A stretch of 64,000 nt of DNA from Thunnus maccoyii (lineage: Eukaryota > Chordata > Actinopteri > Scombriformes > Scombridae). Positions 34,901-43,627 of the stretch are shown here, in pieces (the stretch's first letter is position 1; each line of letters begins with the position of its first letter). Location of the stretch: the NCBI RefSeq assembly GCF_910596095.1, contig NC_056533.1, positions 28,060,662-28,124,661 on the forward strand, written 5' to 3'. The notes below the pieces were generated by a model. It saw nothing but the letters and a program-made list of their open reading frames with translations, did no database searches and was not told the origin of the DNA. The position numbers were made by a program, and so were the translations under genes.

Positions 34901-37900
34901 GGACATTCCTACCTCAGGACAACCTTCATCCCAGGTTCCAGCTTGACGAACGGGAATCTGACTTTCTCTTCTACACACAGCGGGGAGTCGCTCATCACAT
35001 GACGCTAAAAGCCAGGTCCCTTCCTGTGGAAGACATTAGCATCTTACTCTAACAAAGAACAGCACCCAATGAATGCATCCAAACATTATAATAATCATAA
35101 CATGTATTAAAGGGATTAGAGCCAATTAGTCGATTTCGCCATTTTCTAATGTTTTATGGATCCAACAATGAATCAATTAATCAAGAAAACACTTGGCGGA
35201 TTAATAAATAATCAAGATAATTGTTAGGTGTGGCCCTAAAAGGGATTAATTCAATTTCAATCCACTCACATGAGGAGCTGAACTCACAACTGTATTTTCT
35301 GTACTAATCTGCACTAATTCAATACTGATTTGATAAAATCCTTTGAGATGTTATAATTAAGTTTCAAGCGTGTTTTTACATTAGAGATGCACAAACAAAG
35401 GATTTCCCACCTTCCTGTCTGCCTTGGCACAGAGTGCCACATCTGTCAGGTTGTGTGGAGGCTGATACTGGTGCCACAGTGTCAGAGTTACTGGCGAGCC
35501 ATCAGACCACTCTACAGTTGGCGACGATACTTGTTTCCAAAGACCGATCCATACGTCTGAACTCTCCCCAGAAACTGTGAAACATGGCATTCATATTCAC
35601 ACAAGACAAAACAGTGTCTGGTATCTATTTGATATGTCAGTGCAGTGTGCATAACAACAGGACTTCACATTTCTGTGTGCCTTACAGTTAGCCAGAAGGC
35701 TGAGCAGCATTTCCACCTCAGACAGGGAGTGAAGGCTGGTGAGGTTTGCTCCATGAGAGCCGCAGGCCTGGGAAGACTCCTCCCAGCTTCCTGCTTCTGC
35801 CTCTAATAGCACCCGGTAGCAGAAACCATTATGAGGCAACCAGTCATTAGCGCACACAGTATGGATATACTGCCAGTTCTCTGGGAGAGGAGAAAACAGG
35901 ACACACAAGAATACCAAAATTTTTAAAACACAAATTCACAGCAGACATTGTTTTGGTCTAGTCTCCAACAGTGCAAAAGAGAGGAAGGTCAAAAGTTCAC
36001 TCTGCAGGTGCAGTGCAGCTGTTGAGGCCAAGAGCTACAAGAGCTAAAAAAGCTTCTCGTACATTTTGCACTTTGCCTCATAATTCATTCCTGCCAGAGT
36101 CTTGGAAACCTCATGTCAGGTGTATGTGTTTTTTCCTCGTGTGCTCTCACCCAGTGGCTCGACTCTCCGGGTGTCATTAGGTGTCTTCTTACAGATGTAA
36201 GGCAGAGCAGACTCACAGGAGAGACTCTGCCAGTGACCCTCAAAGGCAGAGTTGTACACTCCGCACTGTCTGTTGTCCTGCAGCGGGCTGGCAGGCAGAC
36301 CTGATGGGAACACAGTAATGGGAGCAATTCAATCTCTATGGTTTGTTTTTTTCTGGGGTTTTTTTTTTCAGATTTCCCCTGAGCAGTATTCCACTGCCTC
36401 CATATATAGATCAAGTTTTACATGTCATAACAGATGCTTTTCATAATGGGTGTACATGAACATTATAAAAGCTTTTACTGTACTTTTCTGTACAGAATTA
36501 ACAGAAGTGAATTCTGTAACATTTTTTCAATGTAATATTGACTACTTTAAGAAGATAAAACAATTAGAAGGAGAATCTAGATATCCTCAATTATTAGATT
36601 TGATAAAACATGTTGATAGCTCTCCATGATTCAGGTATTTATTTATTAACTTATTTATATTATGCATCTATTGGTTGCAGCATTTGTTTTTTCATTTGCA
36701 TCAAAAGTTGCGGTATTTCTTTTCTAGTACTATTACCTTAAATGTAAAAACAACAACTAAAAAAATGGTTTTCCTAAAGGAATACAAACACATATGTTCA
36801 TATCTAAATAAAGAGTATATTGTGTTGAGTAAAATCTTCAGTACACTACATTTCTTATTATGTTTTATATAAAGTAAAACACTGGCAAGGGTATGGAGTT
36901 GTGAGAATTGCATGTTGAGAATGAAATGTCTATGTAATAATGGCTCTATGTATTTTGTTAGTAAGAAACCATTGTAAAACATATTAAGAGCAAATGAACT
37001 GTGCCATTGTCAAGAAGCAGTTTGGAGAACTTACACCAATCCACACCAAACATTTCAGAAGAAGAGCTGGTGATTCCTCTGGCTCTTACACTTATTTTTT
37101 ATGTATGTATCCACACTGTTCATCTGACTCAAGAGAAACCTTTATACACTGTATGATGATATTGCGCAAATGATCAGGTTTTATGCTAAATTTCATATGT
37201 CTCTTTCTTATAAAATGCCTTGGACAAAACAAAAATATAAATATAATTAGAACACACTGTGTATCATATTGATGACATCATGTGATAATTGCCTTCTCAC
37301 TTAGTTCTGGGGTGAACAAATAATCAGCACCTGTGGTGAAGTTGACCAATGATAGAGGCGCTCCATCAGACCACTGCCACCCCCGACCATCCTTCAAGTG
37401 GTTCAGCCCGATCCACACCATTGCTCCGACGCTATCCAGTCGATCTGACACAAGAACCAAACACAAGAGGAGGGTATGAGTTGCCAACACAGCTTTCAGT
37501 GGAAAATAGGTCATTGGTAAATTATTAGCAGGTTTCATATATCGCTGTGGGAAAAACTAATCAGGACAGCAGACAAAATAAAATAATAGAACAAAATATA
37601 AAACAACTGGAAAGGAGAAAGGCAGAAAGAGAAGAGAAAGAGTGAGAGGGACATTATAATGATTTACAACATTGAAATATAAATAGCAAGGAACTTAATC
37701 TGAAACTGTGAATGAGGAATTAGTGTAATCCCTCTGAGCAAAAACATATCAAAATCACATTCTAGTGCTAATTTAGATTTGCTCTTGTACTGCACATGGG
37801 TGTAATACAGCTACAGCACATGACAGATGTTGCATTCAGAAGCTTTATGGTTCCTGTATGTGTTGTCTACCAGATGCCTACCTCTGATGTACCTGTGCTC

Positions 37901-40900
37901 TGCCAGGCTGGTGATGCTGAGCAGATTTCCACCTTGAGCCTGGCAGGTCGACATCGCTTGACTCCAGGTGAGGATGGTGTACAGGTTGAACTGGTAACAT
38001 GCTCGCAGCTCCTGGTTTGATTCCCAGAAACGATCACAACTGGAGTCTATGAATAAAGCCAGTAATTAAAAACACAGTGGGAAGCTCTGTGACAGGAGAA
38101 GTGAGCCAGTATGCACATGTGCCCAGGTGCATGGGAGCGTATGGTCTGACATAATGTGAGCGTGGAGCTTGAAATTTCAGGAATTCTGTGAATGAAAAAA
38201 AAAATGAGGGGGCAACAAAAGTTCACTTAAAAAGAAACATATTTTTATGTTATACTGGGTTTACTTTTTTCAGTCAAATAAAAACGACTTCAACTTCACT
38301 CAGCTGCTGCTCTGGTTGAGAAAATTCAGCCGGTTTAGCTAAGACAATGAAATACTGTACATCCCACATGAGAAGAAATGCAAGAAATATTAAAGGGACA
38401 GTTTGTTTTGATTTCAATAAAAGAAATCTCAGTGGTACACTAGTTCATGTTCAAGTTCAGGGTTTTCACATACGCATCAAATACATTCTATAAATAATGG
38501 CAGTGAAATGCTTTCTGTAGTAGCTCGGTCCACTATGCGAGGTGATGATATCAAAATGACTGAACTAATAAAACTAAGATAAGAGACAAAATAAATAGTA
38601 AAAGCAGAAATGAACAAAAAGACACACGGAAAAACAAGAGTTGACACTTATAGTAGTAGTATATATGGCCAAAAGTAAGTGGACACCCAAACATTACACC
38701 TGTAATGTGAAACCACAGGCATTCATTTCCTGCTGAAACAGCCAACGCTCTTCTGAGGATGTAGGGATTTACTCCCATTCAGACACAAGAGTATTACTGA
38801 GATCGGCCACTAATGTTGGATGATAAGATCTGGTTCCAAGGTTCCAGTTCATCCCGAAGGTGTTGGATGGGGTTGAGGTCTTTATATAAACTGCTTTTCT
38901 TACTCAGGTGTGTTTGTGTGTATTTTACCTTGCACCGGACAGAAGCCCCATCTTTCGGCCTCATCATAGTGAATGGTGGTAGCACACCACGGAAGATGGT
39001 CCTCTCGCCCCTCAGTCGTGCACTCCGAGTACCATTTGTTGTTGTATTTAAAGGGCAAAGCGCAGGGCATGCCGTGTGCATTTCCCAACAAAGTGTGGAT
39101 ATCTGCAAATAAAAAACATCCTGTATGATTCAAAATGACAAATGTCCCCGTGTAGACGAGTTAGAGAGCAACTGAGATGACTGGTTTGTGTTGTTTAAGT
39201 GTGTTAAATGAGCTGTTACATTTTAATACAGGAAATTTGTAGGATAATTTATGTTTACCTTCATAGGGATATGAGCAGGGCCCTTCCCTGGGGGTGTTGT
39301 ACCTTTTCCACTCATGATAAGAGTTTTTCTTAACCACCACCAAACGTCCGGCCACAGCAACCTTCCACTGGGACGCGCCGTACAGCATGTTTCCACTGCA
39401 GCGCCACCACAGCACAGGCAGGGCCATGTCGCACTCGAACGTACCGAGAGGCTGCGTCGTGTCAGAGATGTTGAGGCCCAGGCACATGCTGGTACCCAAA
39501 TTGAAGAGGCGATGTCGGGAGACCCACTTCCACAGCATGCGGCGCGTAGGCTGCTCACAGTCCTCAAGCACCAGGTTAGAGCGATCCACGGTGACACAGC
39601 GCTTCAGCGGCTCACTCTCCAGGATAAACAAACCCTTTTCTAGAAAGGAAATGGGTGAGAGATGTGGGGCAAAGGGAAGAAGGGCGAGAGACATGAAGGA
39701 GGAAGTGAGGAACTGATGGGAATGTGTAGCAAAGACATGAATGGATGGATTTGTCTTGTGAGAGGAGAAGACATAGAGACTATATACCATAGCTTACAAC
39801 CTCAGTGGGATATTTTAGGCCTCTTGTTTGACGTCTCTCTCCGTCAAAATGAAGCGATATTCTCACTAGATTTAGAAGGAAAGTGAGGCGCTCTTGCCTT
39901 GCAACATGAAAAGAGACTTTGTGTAACTGGACACTCTAACAAAACAGAGGATGTATACTGAATGTACACAAAAGACTGTTTGTATAGATAGTGATGAAAA
40001 CATCTCATGTCAGTGCATACTGGAGAGAGAAAACAGGCTGTGTAAGTAGATCTAGATGGTTAAAATGTTGGATTTTCATACTTGAAATAGCCCGAGAAGG
40101 GTCTGAAGGTCTATATGACCCAGTATGTGGGTGTACTTTCATGGTCTGGATGTCCTACTCTGTTTACACTAGCATTGACTGTACTATAATAGTATTATAC
40201 ACCCACATTTCATTGTGTATTGGAAATAGGGCTGCAACTAATGATTATTTTTATTATTGATTAATCTGCTGATTATTTTCTTAATTCATGGATTCATAAT
40301 TTAGTCTGAATTATTAGAAAATAGTGAAAAATGTGTGTTATAATTCCCAACAACTCAAGCAGATGTATTAAAATTTACTCTTCTGTCCAATCAATAGCCC
40401 AAAATTGAAACATATTCAGTTTACTGTCATATATGACACATAAAAGCAGCAAATCTTCAATCCATTAATTTTCTGTCGATCCACTAATCGATAATTGGAA
40501 GCTTTGGACAAAATTGGAACTACAATGATTAGTTGATTAATTGATTAGTTGCCGACTGGTAAATTAATCGCCAACTATTTCAATTTTTTTAAGTTTTGAG
40601 TAATTTTTTAAGATCTTTGATTCCAGCAAATGTGAATATTTTCTGGTTTCTTTAGTCCTCTGAATATCTTTGGTTTTTTTAACAAAACTAGAACTAATTG
40701 ATTAATCGACTAATCGTTGCAGCTCTAATTGCAACCAATCTGTAAGTAATTGTTCATTTTAATTGATTAATCGTTTGATCTATAAAATACCAGAAAACAG
40801 TGAGAAGTGCCCATCACAATTTTTCAGAGCCAGAGGTCACATCTTCAAATTGCTTGTTTGGTCCAAAAAATAGCCCAAAACCTAAAAAAAGGTTTATTTA

Positions 40901-41773
40901 CAGTAATACTTTTACAAAAAGCAGCAAATCCTTCACTTGAGAAGCCTGAACTGAAAATGTTTGGCATTTTTCCTTGATGAATGGCATAATGGGTTAACTG
41001 ATTATTAAAATTGTTGATCAATTGTCTTTCAATCAAAAATGTTTCAGTCCTACTACAAATATAAACATCACATGTTAATCATATGGCTGTATGATCATAT
41101 TAAGTATAATAACACTGTAGTATTTGTATTTTTCACTATTTAAATTTCACTTTTTTGTGATAATAGTTATTAATTCATTTACTTTAGGGGACAAAAAAAA
41201 CCCTTAAGAGCACGTTTGTCTTCATCAGCACCAGCTCGCACAGAGAGGAAGATTTTGTGCTGCTTCTGAGCTGGATAATAAAAAATCACTGGTGGTAATG
41301 TGAGCCAGGCTGCAGCCTTGGGGCTCAAATTGTGGTCCAGGGACCACTAGAGGACTTAAGGAGAGTTTAGGCGGGTCCCCAGAAAACTGCAATATTTAAG
41401 ATTTCGATCACCATCACTTCATACACGGCATAGCCTGTATATGAGCACAATAAAAACATATTGCAGTGATTATTCTTCTCCTCCATACACTCTTTAGTAC
41501 AGACAGTTATATAATTCATTACCGTGTTAAAAGCATCAGACAAAAATGTGGATTCATTTTGCAGGAATAGGGGAGGGAGGGGGGGTCTTTGTCAACAAAA
41601 GGGACAAACATATGACTGAACTTACTGTAAAACTCCATGAGCTGGTTTTTCTCCAGGACCTCATCGTCCTCCTCGGTGACACACACGCAGCTTTTCTCCA
41701 GCAGCAACACTGTTACACAAACAGCCGCCACAACAGCCACAGAGTCCATGCAACGAAACAACTGAATGAACAT
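16396..41773 (-). CDS. pla2r1: Secretory phospholipase A2 receptor (M-type), complete
   Basis: Type I membrane receptor that binds secreted phospholipases A2 and collagen in mammals and is endocytosed. Thirty coding exons join in one open frame of about 1485 codons (human about 1463): signal peptide, Cys-rich domain, FN2, eight CTLDs, one membrane span and a short tail. It is assigned to PLA2R1 rather than MRC1, MRC2 or LY75 by CTLD3/4 (GWKRHGHSCY, VFHDEKVLMKRSW), the linker KKPYWY, the DAYHQAFLTVLVNRL segment of CTLD7, the tail (NVLITDLE), and its position beside itgb6. Coordinates of each exon are in the domain entries. Exon number equals that of the human gene as I recall it. ly75 lies downstream on the same strand. 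A second in-frame Met at 41747-41749 may be the true start. Confidence 0.95.
16614..18347 (-). other. pla2r1 introns 28-29
   Basis: Apart from exon 29 (16896-16931) no coding signal is seen. The sequence is AT-rich with a short (TA)n patch near 16730-16741. Frames on the plus strand at 17776-17997 show no domain. Confidence 0.6.
18348..19903 (-). CDS. pla2r1: pla2r1 exons 26-28: C-type lectin domain 8
   Basis: Exons 19769-19903, 18610-18732 and 18348-18524. Landmarks are VVCPSTWVKFGHGCYNF, RLTFEEAREHCRQKG, VLTIENETENRFVLEQLW, MWLGIYFNIDTDSMAWVDG, DYTSWSNKAPD, DSCVTTRVVDGVWHLSRC and LGFVCKTISG. It is the last extracellular lectin domain. Confidence 0.93.
18778..19195. mobile_element. Teleost short inverted-repeat element in pla2r1 intron 26
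   Basis: The left end TTTAAAGGGACAGTTCGGCA and the right end, inverted (TTTAAAGGAATATAGCTCAA), match over about 25 bases. Internal phrases (TTAGCTTAGCATAAAGACTG; TCTTTATGCTAAGCTAA) are also inverted copies of each other, so the whole element is palindromic in layout. No protein is seen. Confidence 0.8.
20023..22407 (-). CDS. pla2r1: pla2r1 exons 24-25: C-type lectin domain 7
   Basis: Exons 22178-22407 and 20023-20203. Landmarks are IEYRTRSYKVVSGNMSWYDA, DADLVSITDAYHQAFLTVL, PHWIGLYSQD, INYQWSDGSDTVYTHWD, GECVYMDVNGGWRRADC and LPGALCHVAPP. An Asp run (AADDDDDF) lies in the loop where related lectins bind ligand. The domain is complete in two exons, as in other family members. Confidence 0.94.
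20204..22177 (-). other. pla2r1 intron 24
   Basis: About 2 kb without coding signal. It contains a TCTAATCTAAT-type short repeat near 20860-20890. No clear transposon ends were recognised. Confidence 0.55.
22685..23169. mobile_element. Palindromic non-autonomous DNA element in pla2r1 intron 23
   Basis: The left end AAATTTAGGTAATGCTTTAT and right end, inverted (TAAATTTAGGTAACACTTTA), match. In the middle, TTTTCAGTGTGTAGTTTT (about 22845-22862) faces an inverted partner ATACACACTGAAAACC (about 22930-22946). The GGTAACACTTTA ends are typical of a widespread fish MITE type. No protein is seen. Confidence 0.75.
23483..25321 (-). CDS. pla2r1: pla2r1 exons 21-23: C-type lectin domain 6
   Basis: Exons 25204-25321, 24884-25023 and 23483-23624. 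Landmarks are CLLLHLPGSPKEGKSWKDAQ, TLVTIEDEIEQAYITMLLQG, VWIGLWDEDTMKWTNGKQV, YTNWSPIEPK, EPLCTVLSNNHNFHLTGKWY and ENGYGFVCQK. These match PLA2R1 CTLD6 closely. A (CA)n microsatellite lies directly before the exon 21 acceptor (25328-25350). Confidence 0.94.
25328..25350. repeat. (CA)n microsatellite next to the pla2r1 exon 21 acceptor
   Basis: On the transcribed strand this is a (TG)n run ending in TTGGCAG|TGT, so it occupies the place of the polypyrimidine tract. Confidence 0.9.
26103..26468. mobile_element. Possible teleost repeat, 'GATTTAGTGGCATCTAGCGG' type
   Basis: The phrase GATTTAGTGGCATCTAGCGG near 26120 is one I associate with a common fish intronic repeat. The ends TTGCAGTGCGTAAG and GGCACTGCAGGTTTAAAG are weakly inverted. 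The boundaries are uncertain. It lies in pla2r1 intron 20. Confidence 0.4.
27243..27267. repeat. (GT)n microsatellite beside the pla2r1 exon 20 donor
   Basis: Lies 7-31 bases inside the intron downstream of exon 20 (exon end 27274); transcribed as a (CA)n run. Confidence 0.92.
27274..29907 (-). CDS. pla2r1: pla2r1 exons 17-20: C-type lectin domain 5
   Basis: Exons 29747-29907, 28300-28364, 27502-27599 and 27274-27410. Landmarks are EPWVFYRGAEYLLAKQPFDW, AVSLACQMMGAYLLSIHSRE, DWWIGLSIGKPGEEV, RWSDKTELLFQNWAEG, GLCVTMSSSSGKWSTSKC and HGYVCKRKT. Exon 20 also begins CTLD6 (GGCPEQWLYFGHK). The donors of exons 17 (GTCTGT) and 18 (GTGTGTGT) depart from consensus but are the only ones preserving the frame. 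CTLD5 is part of the PLA2-binding region in mammals. Confidence 0.92.
27697..27733. repeat. Short perfect hairpin
   Basis: CACCTCTGTGTCTTG (27697-27711) is followed after a 7-base loop by its exact reverse complement CAAGACACAGAGGTG (27719-27733). It sits at the edge of the dispersed repeat at 27737-28062, in pla2r1 intron 18. Confidence 0.85.
27737..28062 (-). mobile_element. Teleost dispersed repeat, copy 2 (inverted relative to 5190-5825)
   Basis: Phrases such as AATCTCATGGCAATCCATTC and AACAGTTGAGATATTTCAGT are the reverse complement of the start of copy 1, and AACATGCTCACAATGACTAT with CATCTTAGTTTAGAAC mirrors its far end. The middle is shorter, so this is an internally deleted copy. 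Confidence 0.65.
30090..31874 (-). CDS. pla2r1: pla2r1 exons 13-16: C-type lectin domain 4 and linker
   Basis: Exons 31729-31874, 30453-30537, 30215-30350 and a 36-base exon 30090-30125. Landmarks are VFHDEKVLMKRSWVEADFFC, QALGAQLASFHHYEEQVFV, GRWFWVGLNKRDPEQLGAWE, RRDCAVYGDVTDKLVPQPC and KHEWICKLSRG; the small exon encodes the linker GDKLKKPYWYTE. The exon 13 donor (GG|GTTGGT) is non-ideal, but it is the one that keeps the frame. Confidence 0.92.
30770..31085 (+). mobile_element. Possible retroelement 3' tail
   Basis: The end GTAAAGCACTTTGAGTTGCA followed by CTGTATGAAAAGTGCTATTC matches the tail of a LINE/SINE type common in fish; a similar end is at 49840-49870. The 5' limit is unclear. 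It lies in pla2r1 intron 13. Confidence 0.5.
32558..32787 (-). mobile_element. 'GCTGCAACTAA' family short element
   Basis: The right end AATCGTTAGTTGCAGCCCTA is the reverse complement of the family's left end, so this copy is inverted. The left side holds GTGCGTCGATTAGTCGAC. It lies in pla2r1 intron 12, about 160 bases from exon 12. Confidence 0.75.
32949..33665 (-). CDS. pla2r1: pla2r1 exons 10-12: C-type lectin domain 3
   Basis: Exons 33553-33665, 33287-33456 and 32949-33157 (phases 2, 1, 0). Landmarks are GWKRHGHSCYAV, MGYYCKAPLLTVENRFEQAF, YYWIGLMDQERRGEYLW, FTNWNKHQP, GGCVAMSGGPALGHWEVKDC and ALSVCKQS. The G-Y-Y-C and N-R-F-E-Q-A-F segments match mammalian PLA2R1. Exon 12 ends in the first part of CTLD4 (CPPGWESHSGLLHCFK). 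Confidence 0.94.
34219..34355 (-). repeat. Diverged copy of pla2r1 intron 11 inside intron 9
   Basis: This segment repeats 33158-33297 in the same orientation: shared runs include ATAGGAAAGGAGAA, CTCACTCAACACA, AATTAACAAACTAAAATAT and TGGCTACCTGGCTGGTG. It covers intron 11 almost completely plus about ten bases of the end of exon 11, including the donor. Flanking exon sequence beyond that is not copied. Confidence 0.85.
34913..35880 (-). CDS. pla2r1: pla2r1 exons 7-9: C-type lectin domain 2
   Basis: Exons 35686-35880, 35411-35574 and 34913-35023. Landmarks are CANDWLPHNGFCYRV, SWEESSQACGSHGANLTSL, SSDVWIGLWKQVSSPTVEW, LTLWHQYQPPHNLTDVALC and GTWLLASCDERLPAVCRR. The last exon ends with GCPE, and CTLD3 continues at GWKRHG in the next exon, a phase-0 junction identical to ly75. 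The intron that follows (33666-34912) holds a copy of intron 11. Confidence 0.92.
35116..35237. mobile_element. 'GCTGCAACTAA' family short element, degraded
   Basis: Contains CAATTAGTCGATTTCGCC, ATCAATTAATCAAGAAAAC and ATAATTGTTAGGTGTGGCCC, a diverged match to the family end. It lies in pla2r1 intron 8. Confidence 0.55.
36151..38046 (-). CDS. pla2r1: pla2r1 exons 4-6: C-type lectin domain 1
   Basis: Exons 37882-38046, 37331-37444 and 36151-36300. Landmarks are LRACYQFNLYTILTWSQAMS, GGNLLSITSLAEHRY, MVWIGLNHLKDGRGWQWSDG, NRQCGVYNSAFEGHWQSL and CESALPYICKK. In mammals CTLDs 3-5 bind phospholipase A2. There is no EPN/WND sugar site. The exon 5 donor used here (ACAG|GTGCTG) is weak; a stronger in-frame donor 30 bases downstream is discussed in the findings. 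Confidence 0.92.
38661..38885 (+). mobile_element. Tc1/mariner-type DNA transposon remnant
   Basis: The left end TATATGGCCAAAAGTAAGTGG followed by ACACC, then later CCAGTTCATCCCGAAGGTGT and GATGGGGTTGAGGTC, matches a well-known teleost element. Only the first 225 bases or so remain. It lies in pla2r1 intron 3, with its truncated end about 45 bases from the FN2 exon. Confidence 0.7.
38929..39102 (-). CDS. pla2r1: pla2r1 exon 3: fibronectin type II domain
   Basis: A 174-base exon, phase 1 at both ends, the same length as in ly75. It reads GNAHGMPCALPFKYNNKWY, then SECTTEGREDHLPWCATT and ERWGFCPVQ, with all four FN2 cysteines and core aromatics. The motif GMPC...ECTREGREDxLxWCATT is characteristic of PLA2R1. 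A Tc1-like remnant ends about 45 bases beyond its donor. Confidence 0.95.
39259..39639 (-). CDS. pla2r1: pla2r1 exon 2: ricin B-like cysteine-rich domain
   Basis: A single 381-base exon, phase 1 at both ends. Landmarks are GLFILESEPLKRCVTVDRSN, LWKWVSRHRLFNLGTSMCLG, VLWWRC and EGPCSYPYEG. It resembles the N-terminal domain of PLA2R1, which in the human protein carries the main autoantibody epitope of membranous nephropathy. Its ligands in fish are unknown. Confidence 0.95.
40228..41055. mobile_element. Cluster of 'GCTGCAACTAA' family elements, probably nested
   Basis: A full-length copy appears to run from GGGCTGCAACTAATGATTAT (40229) to CGTTGCAGCTCT (about 40727). Additional GATTAGTTGATTAATTGATT blocks near 40530 and a partial copy continuing to about 41055 suggest two or three insertions. 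All are in pla2r1 intron 2. Confidence 0.65.
41626..41773 (-). CDS. pla2r1: pla2r1 exon 1: start and signal peptide
   Basis: Two in-frame ATGs are available: 41771-41773 (MFIQLFRCMDSV) and 41747-41749 (MDSVAVVAAVCVTVLLL). The second gives a textbook signal peptide directly, while the first adds eight residues; the first was used for the gene span. The exon ends in phase 1 at A|GTAAGT. After the leader comes an acidic stretch (TEEDDEVLEKNQ). Confidence 0.88.
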
Positions 41774-41960
41774 TTCGACGGCGGGTTGCGACGTTGAAGT
41801 GCAAATGTCCGCACATTCCGGTCACAGAGTATTTCGGGCTCGTTGTTGCTCCCTCATAGAAAACTTTGTCTGAGTTGGTTTTCAGCGGGGGACCAGCGAC
41901 GTCACGTCTGACGGAGGAGCTGTTGCTGCTCCCCGGTCTGGAAGCTGCATTCCTGCCGGT
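41774..41960 (-). promoter_or_regulatory. Probable pla2r1 5' UTR and promoter region
   Basis: This is more CpG-rich than the neighbouring AT-rich sequence and lies immediately upstream of the start codon. A CRE-like GTGACGTCGC core is at 41897-41905 on the minus strand. No TATA box is evident. The start site is not determined. Confidence 0.4.
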
Positions 41961-42059
41961 GCGGACTGTTTTCACTGGGTCAGAGCCATGAGACTGTATT
42001 CCGTTTAGACCGAGCAAAAAGAGCCTTTAGCAAACAAACAAAAACAGAGAGATGGATAG

Positions 42060-42760
42060 CAGTGGTACTAATCAGCCTTCATTTACTCAAGTACAAATAT
42101 GAGGCACTTGTACTTCTGCAATTTCCATTTAACAGTGGTTGAAAAACTGCCCTTAAATAGAGTTTTGAGGTATTGAAGTATTTGTACTTTACTTGAGTAT
42201 TTCCATTCCATGCTACTTTAGGGAAATACTAAATTTTTATTGCTTTATTTGACAGGTGTAGTTACTAGTTACTTTTCATATTGAGATTTTACACAAGCTT
42301 ATAAAATAAAATGCATTGTTAAAGATTAAACCAGTCATTTCCAGCCTGTTTGGCTTGTGGCCCCTTTCAAAAAAAAGAGCAGTGTCCATTTGGGGCTCTT
42401 ATGAGTTGTTGCAACTCCACAATAGTCCAAAAAAAAAAAAGTATAGATTTCTGTGGCAGAACTTCTTTCTAATCCCATGAATCTCACAAACCCCCAGATT
42501 TAACCCGGGACCCCTGGACTGAACTACCAAACTTCATACTTAGAACTAGCTTCACCTGCTACAACAGCAAAATACTGCATATTAATACATCAATAATAGT
42601 AATAGTATAACACTCACAGGGGCCATTTTCTGCAGTATAAGTACTTTTACATTTGATACTTTAAACACATTTTTTAGTGTAACATACCTAAGTAAAATTA
42701 TGAAGGCAGGACTTTTACTTTACTCCCAGTGCAATATGGCTTCATGGGCACTGCTGACTG
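42060..42760. mobile_element. Teleost dispersed repeat, 'TACTTGAGTA' family, copy 1
   Basis: Phrases such as TTTACTCAAGTACAAATATG, GTACTTTACTTGAGTATTTC and AAGGCAGGACTTTTACTTTA recur in a second copy at 54127-54800, which shares order and internal phrases (for example CTACAACAGCAAAATACT against CTACAGCAGTAAACTTCT). No protein is seen. It lies between pla2r1 and itgb6. A short relative is near 43040-43215. Confidence 0.6.
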
Positions 42761-43627
42761 ACGGTGATACCATTTAACTAATTTTATTTAATTGGATATC
42801 TAATTTAAGGACATTTCCTCCTTTACATATCTGGTTTTCACCTTTTTATTGTTTTAATTCTTTTAAATATGCTCTGCTACTTCACTGACCACCGGTCATT
42901 GTGGTTTATCATTTTAGGAATATTGTATACTCTATGTACTAGGGGTACAATATTGTGTCTGTTCGGTGTCATGTACATATGGAGATTATTTACCTATATT
43001 GTACCTTGTATTTTTCTATATGTGGCTGTATACAACACTTGAAAATGTCTTTTTTTATCTTTCTATTAATACTTAAGTAAAAGATCTCAATACTTCCTTC
43101 ATCACTGATAGATATTCCTAAATAAATACAGTTGAGTAATTTAATATGACTATCTGTCCATTTTATACCTGGAGCAGTGGTGTAAGAAGTATTGAGATGT
43201 TTAAGTAAAAGTAACAATAAAATACTTCATTACACACTCCAGATTACTATCACTGTTGCAGATATAATTGATCAGCTTAGGTTTGTATGTAGAATCTTGA
43301 TCTTCAAAGTCTACAGCTGTCAGATAAATAAAGATAAAGTGGTTTAAAAAAAACATAAATATAGCACAGTCATCAGGTACAGTAAACAGCACACTAATGA
43401 TGACAGATGTATTATATTTTGACCCAGAAGCCAACAGGTGCTAATATACCGGAAAACTAGCTGGTTTCTTTTTGTGGTAATTTGATGAAACAACTTTATT
43501 CAGTAAAATGCAGCAAGTGAGCACAATGTAAAGTAAAGTACCTGGTTTGTAATCTAGTTTTGAGTATTCAATTCAAGTATTCAATCTCAACAATATTTGT
43601 GATATCATATTTAAATAAGCCTGAATT

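Noticed and set aside
39161..39790. A 209-codon minus frame as a stand-alone secreted lectin
   Set aside because: The middle (39259-39639) is pla2r1 exon 2 with clear splice sites; both ends are intron.
16396..41773. Assigning this gene to MRC1 or MRC2
   Set aside because: The lectin gene beside itgb6 has PLA2R1-like CTLD3, CTLD4 and tail motifs; the MRC1 tail and its Ca-binding CTLD4 are not seen.
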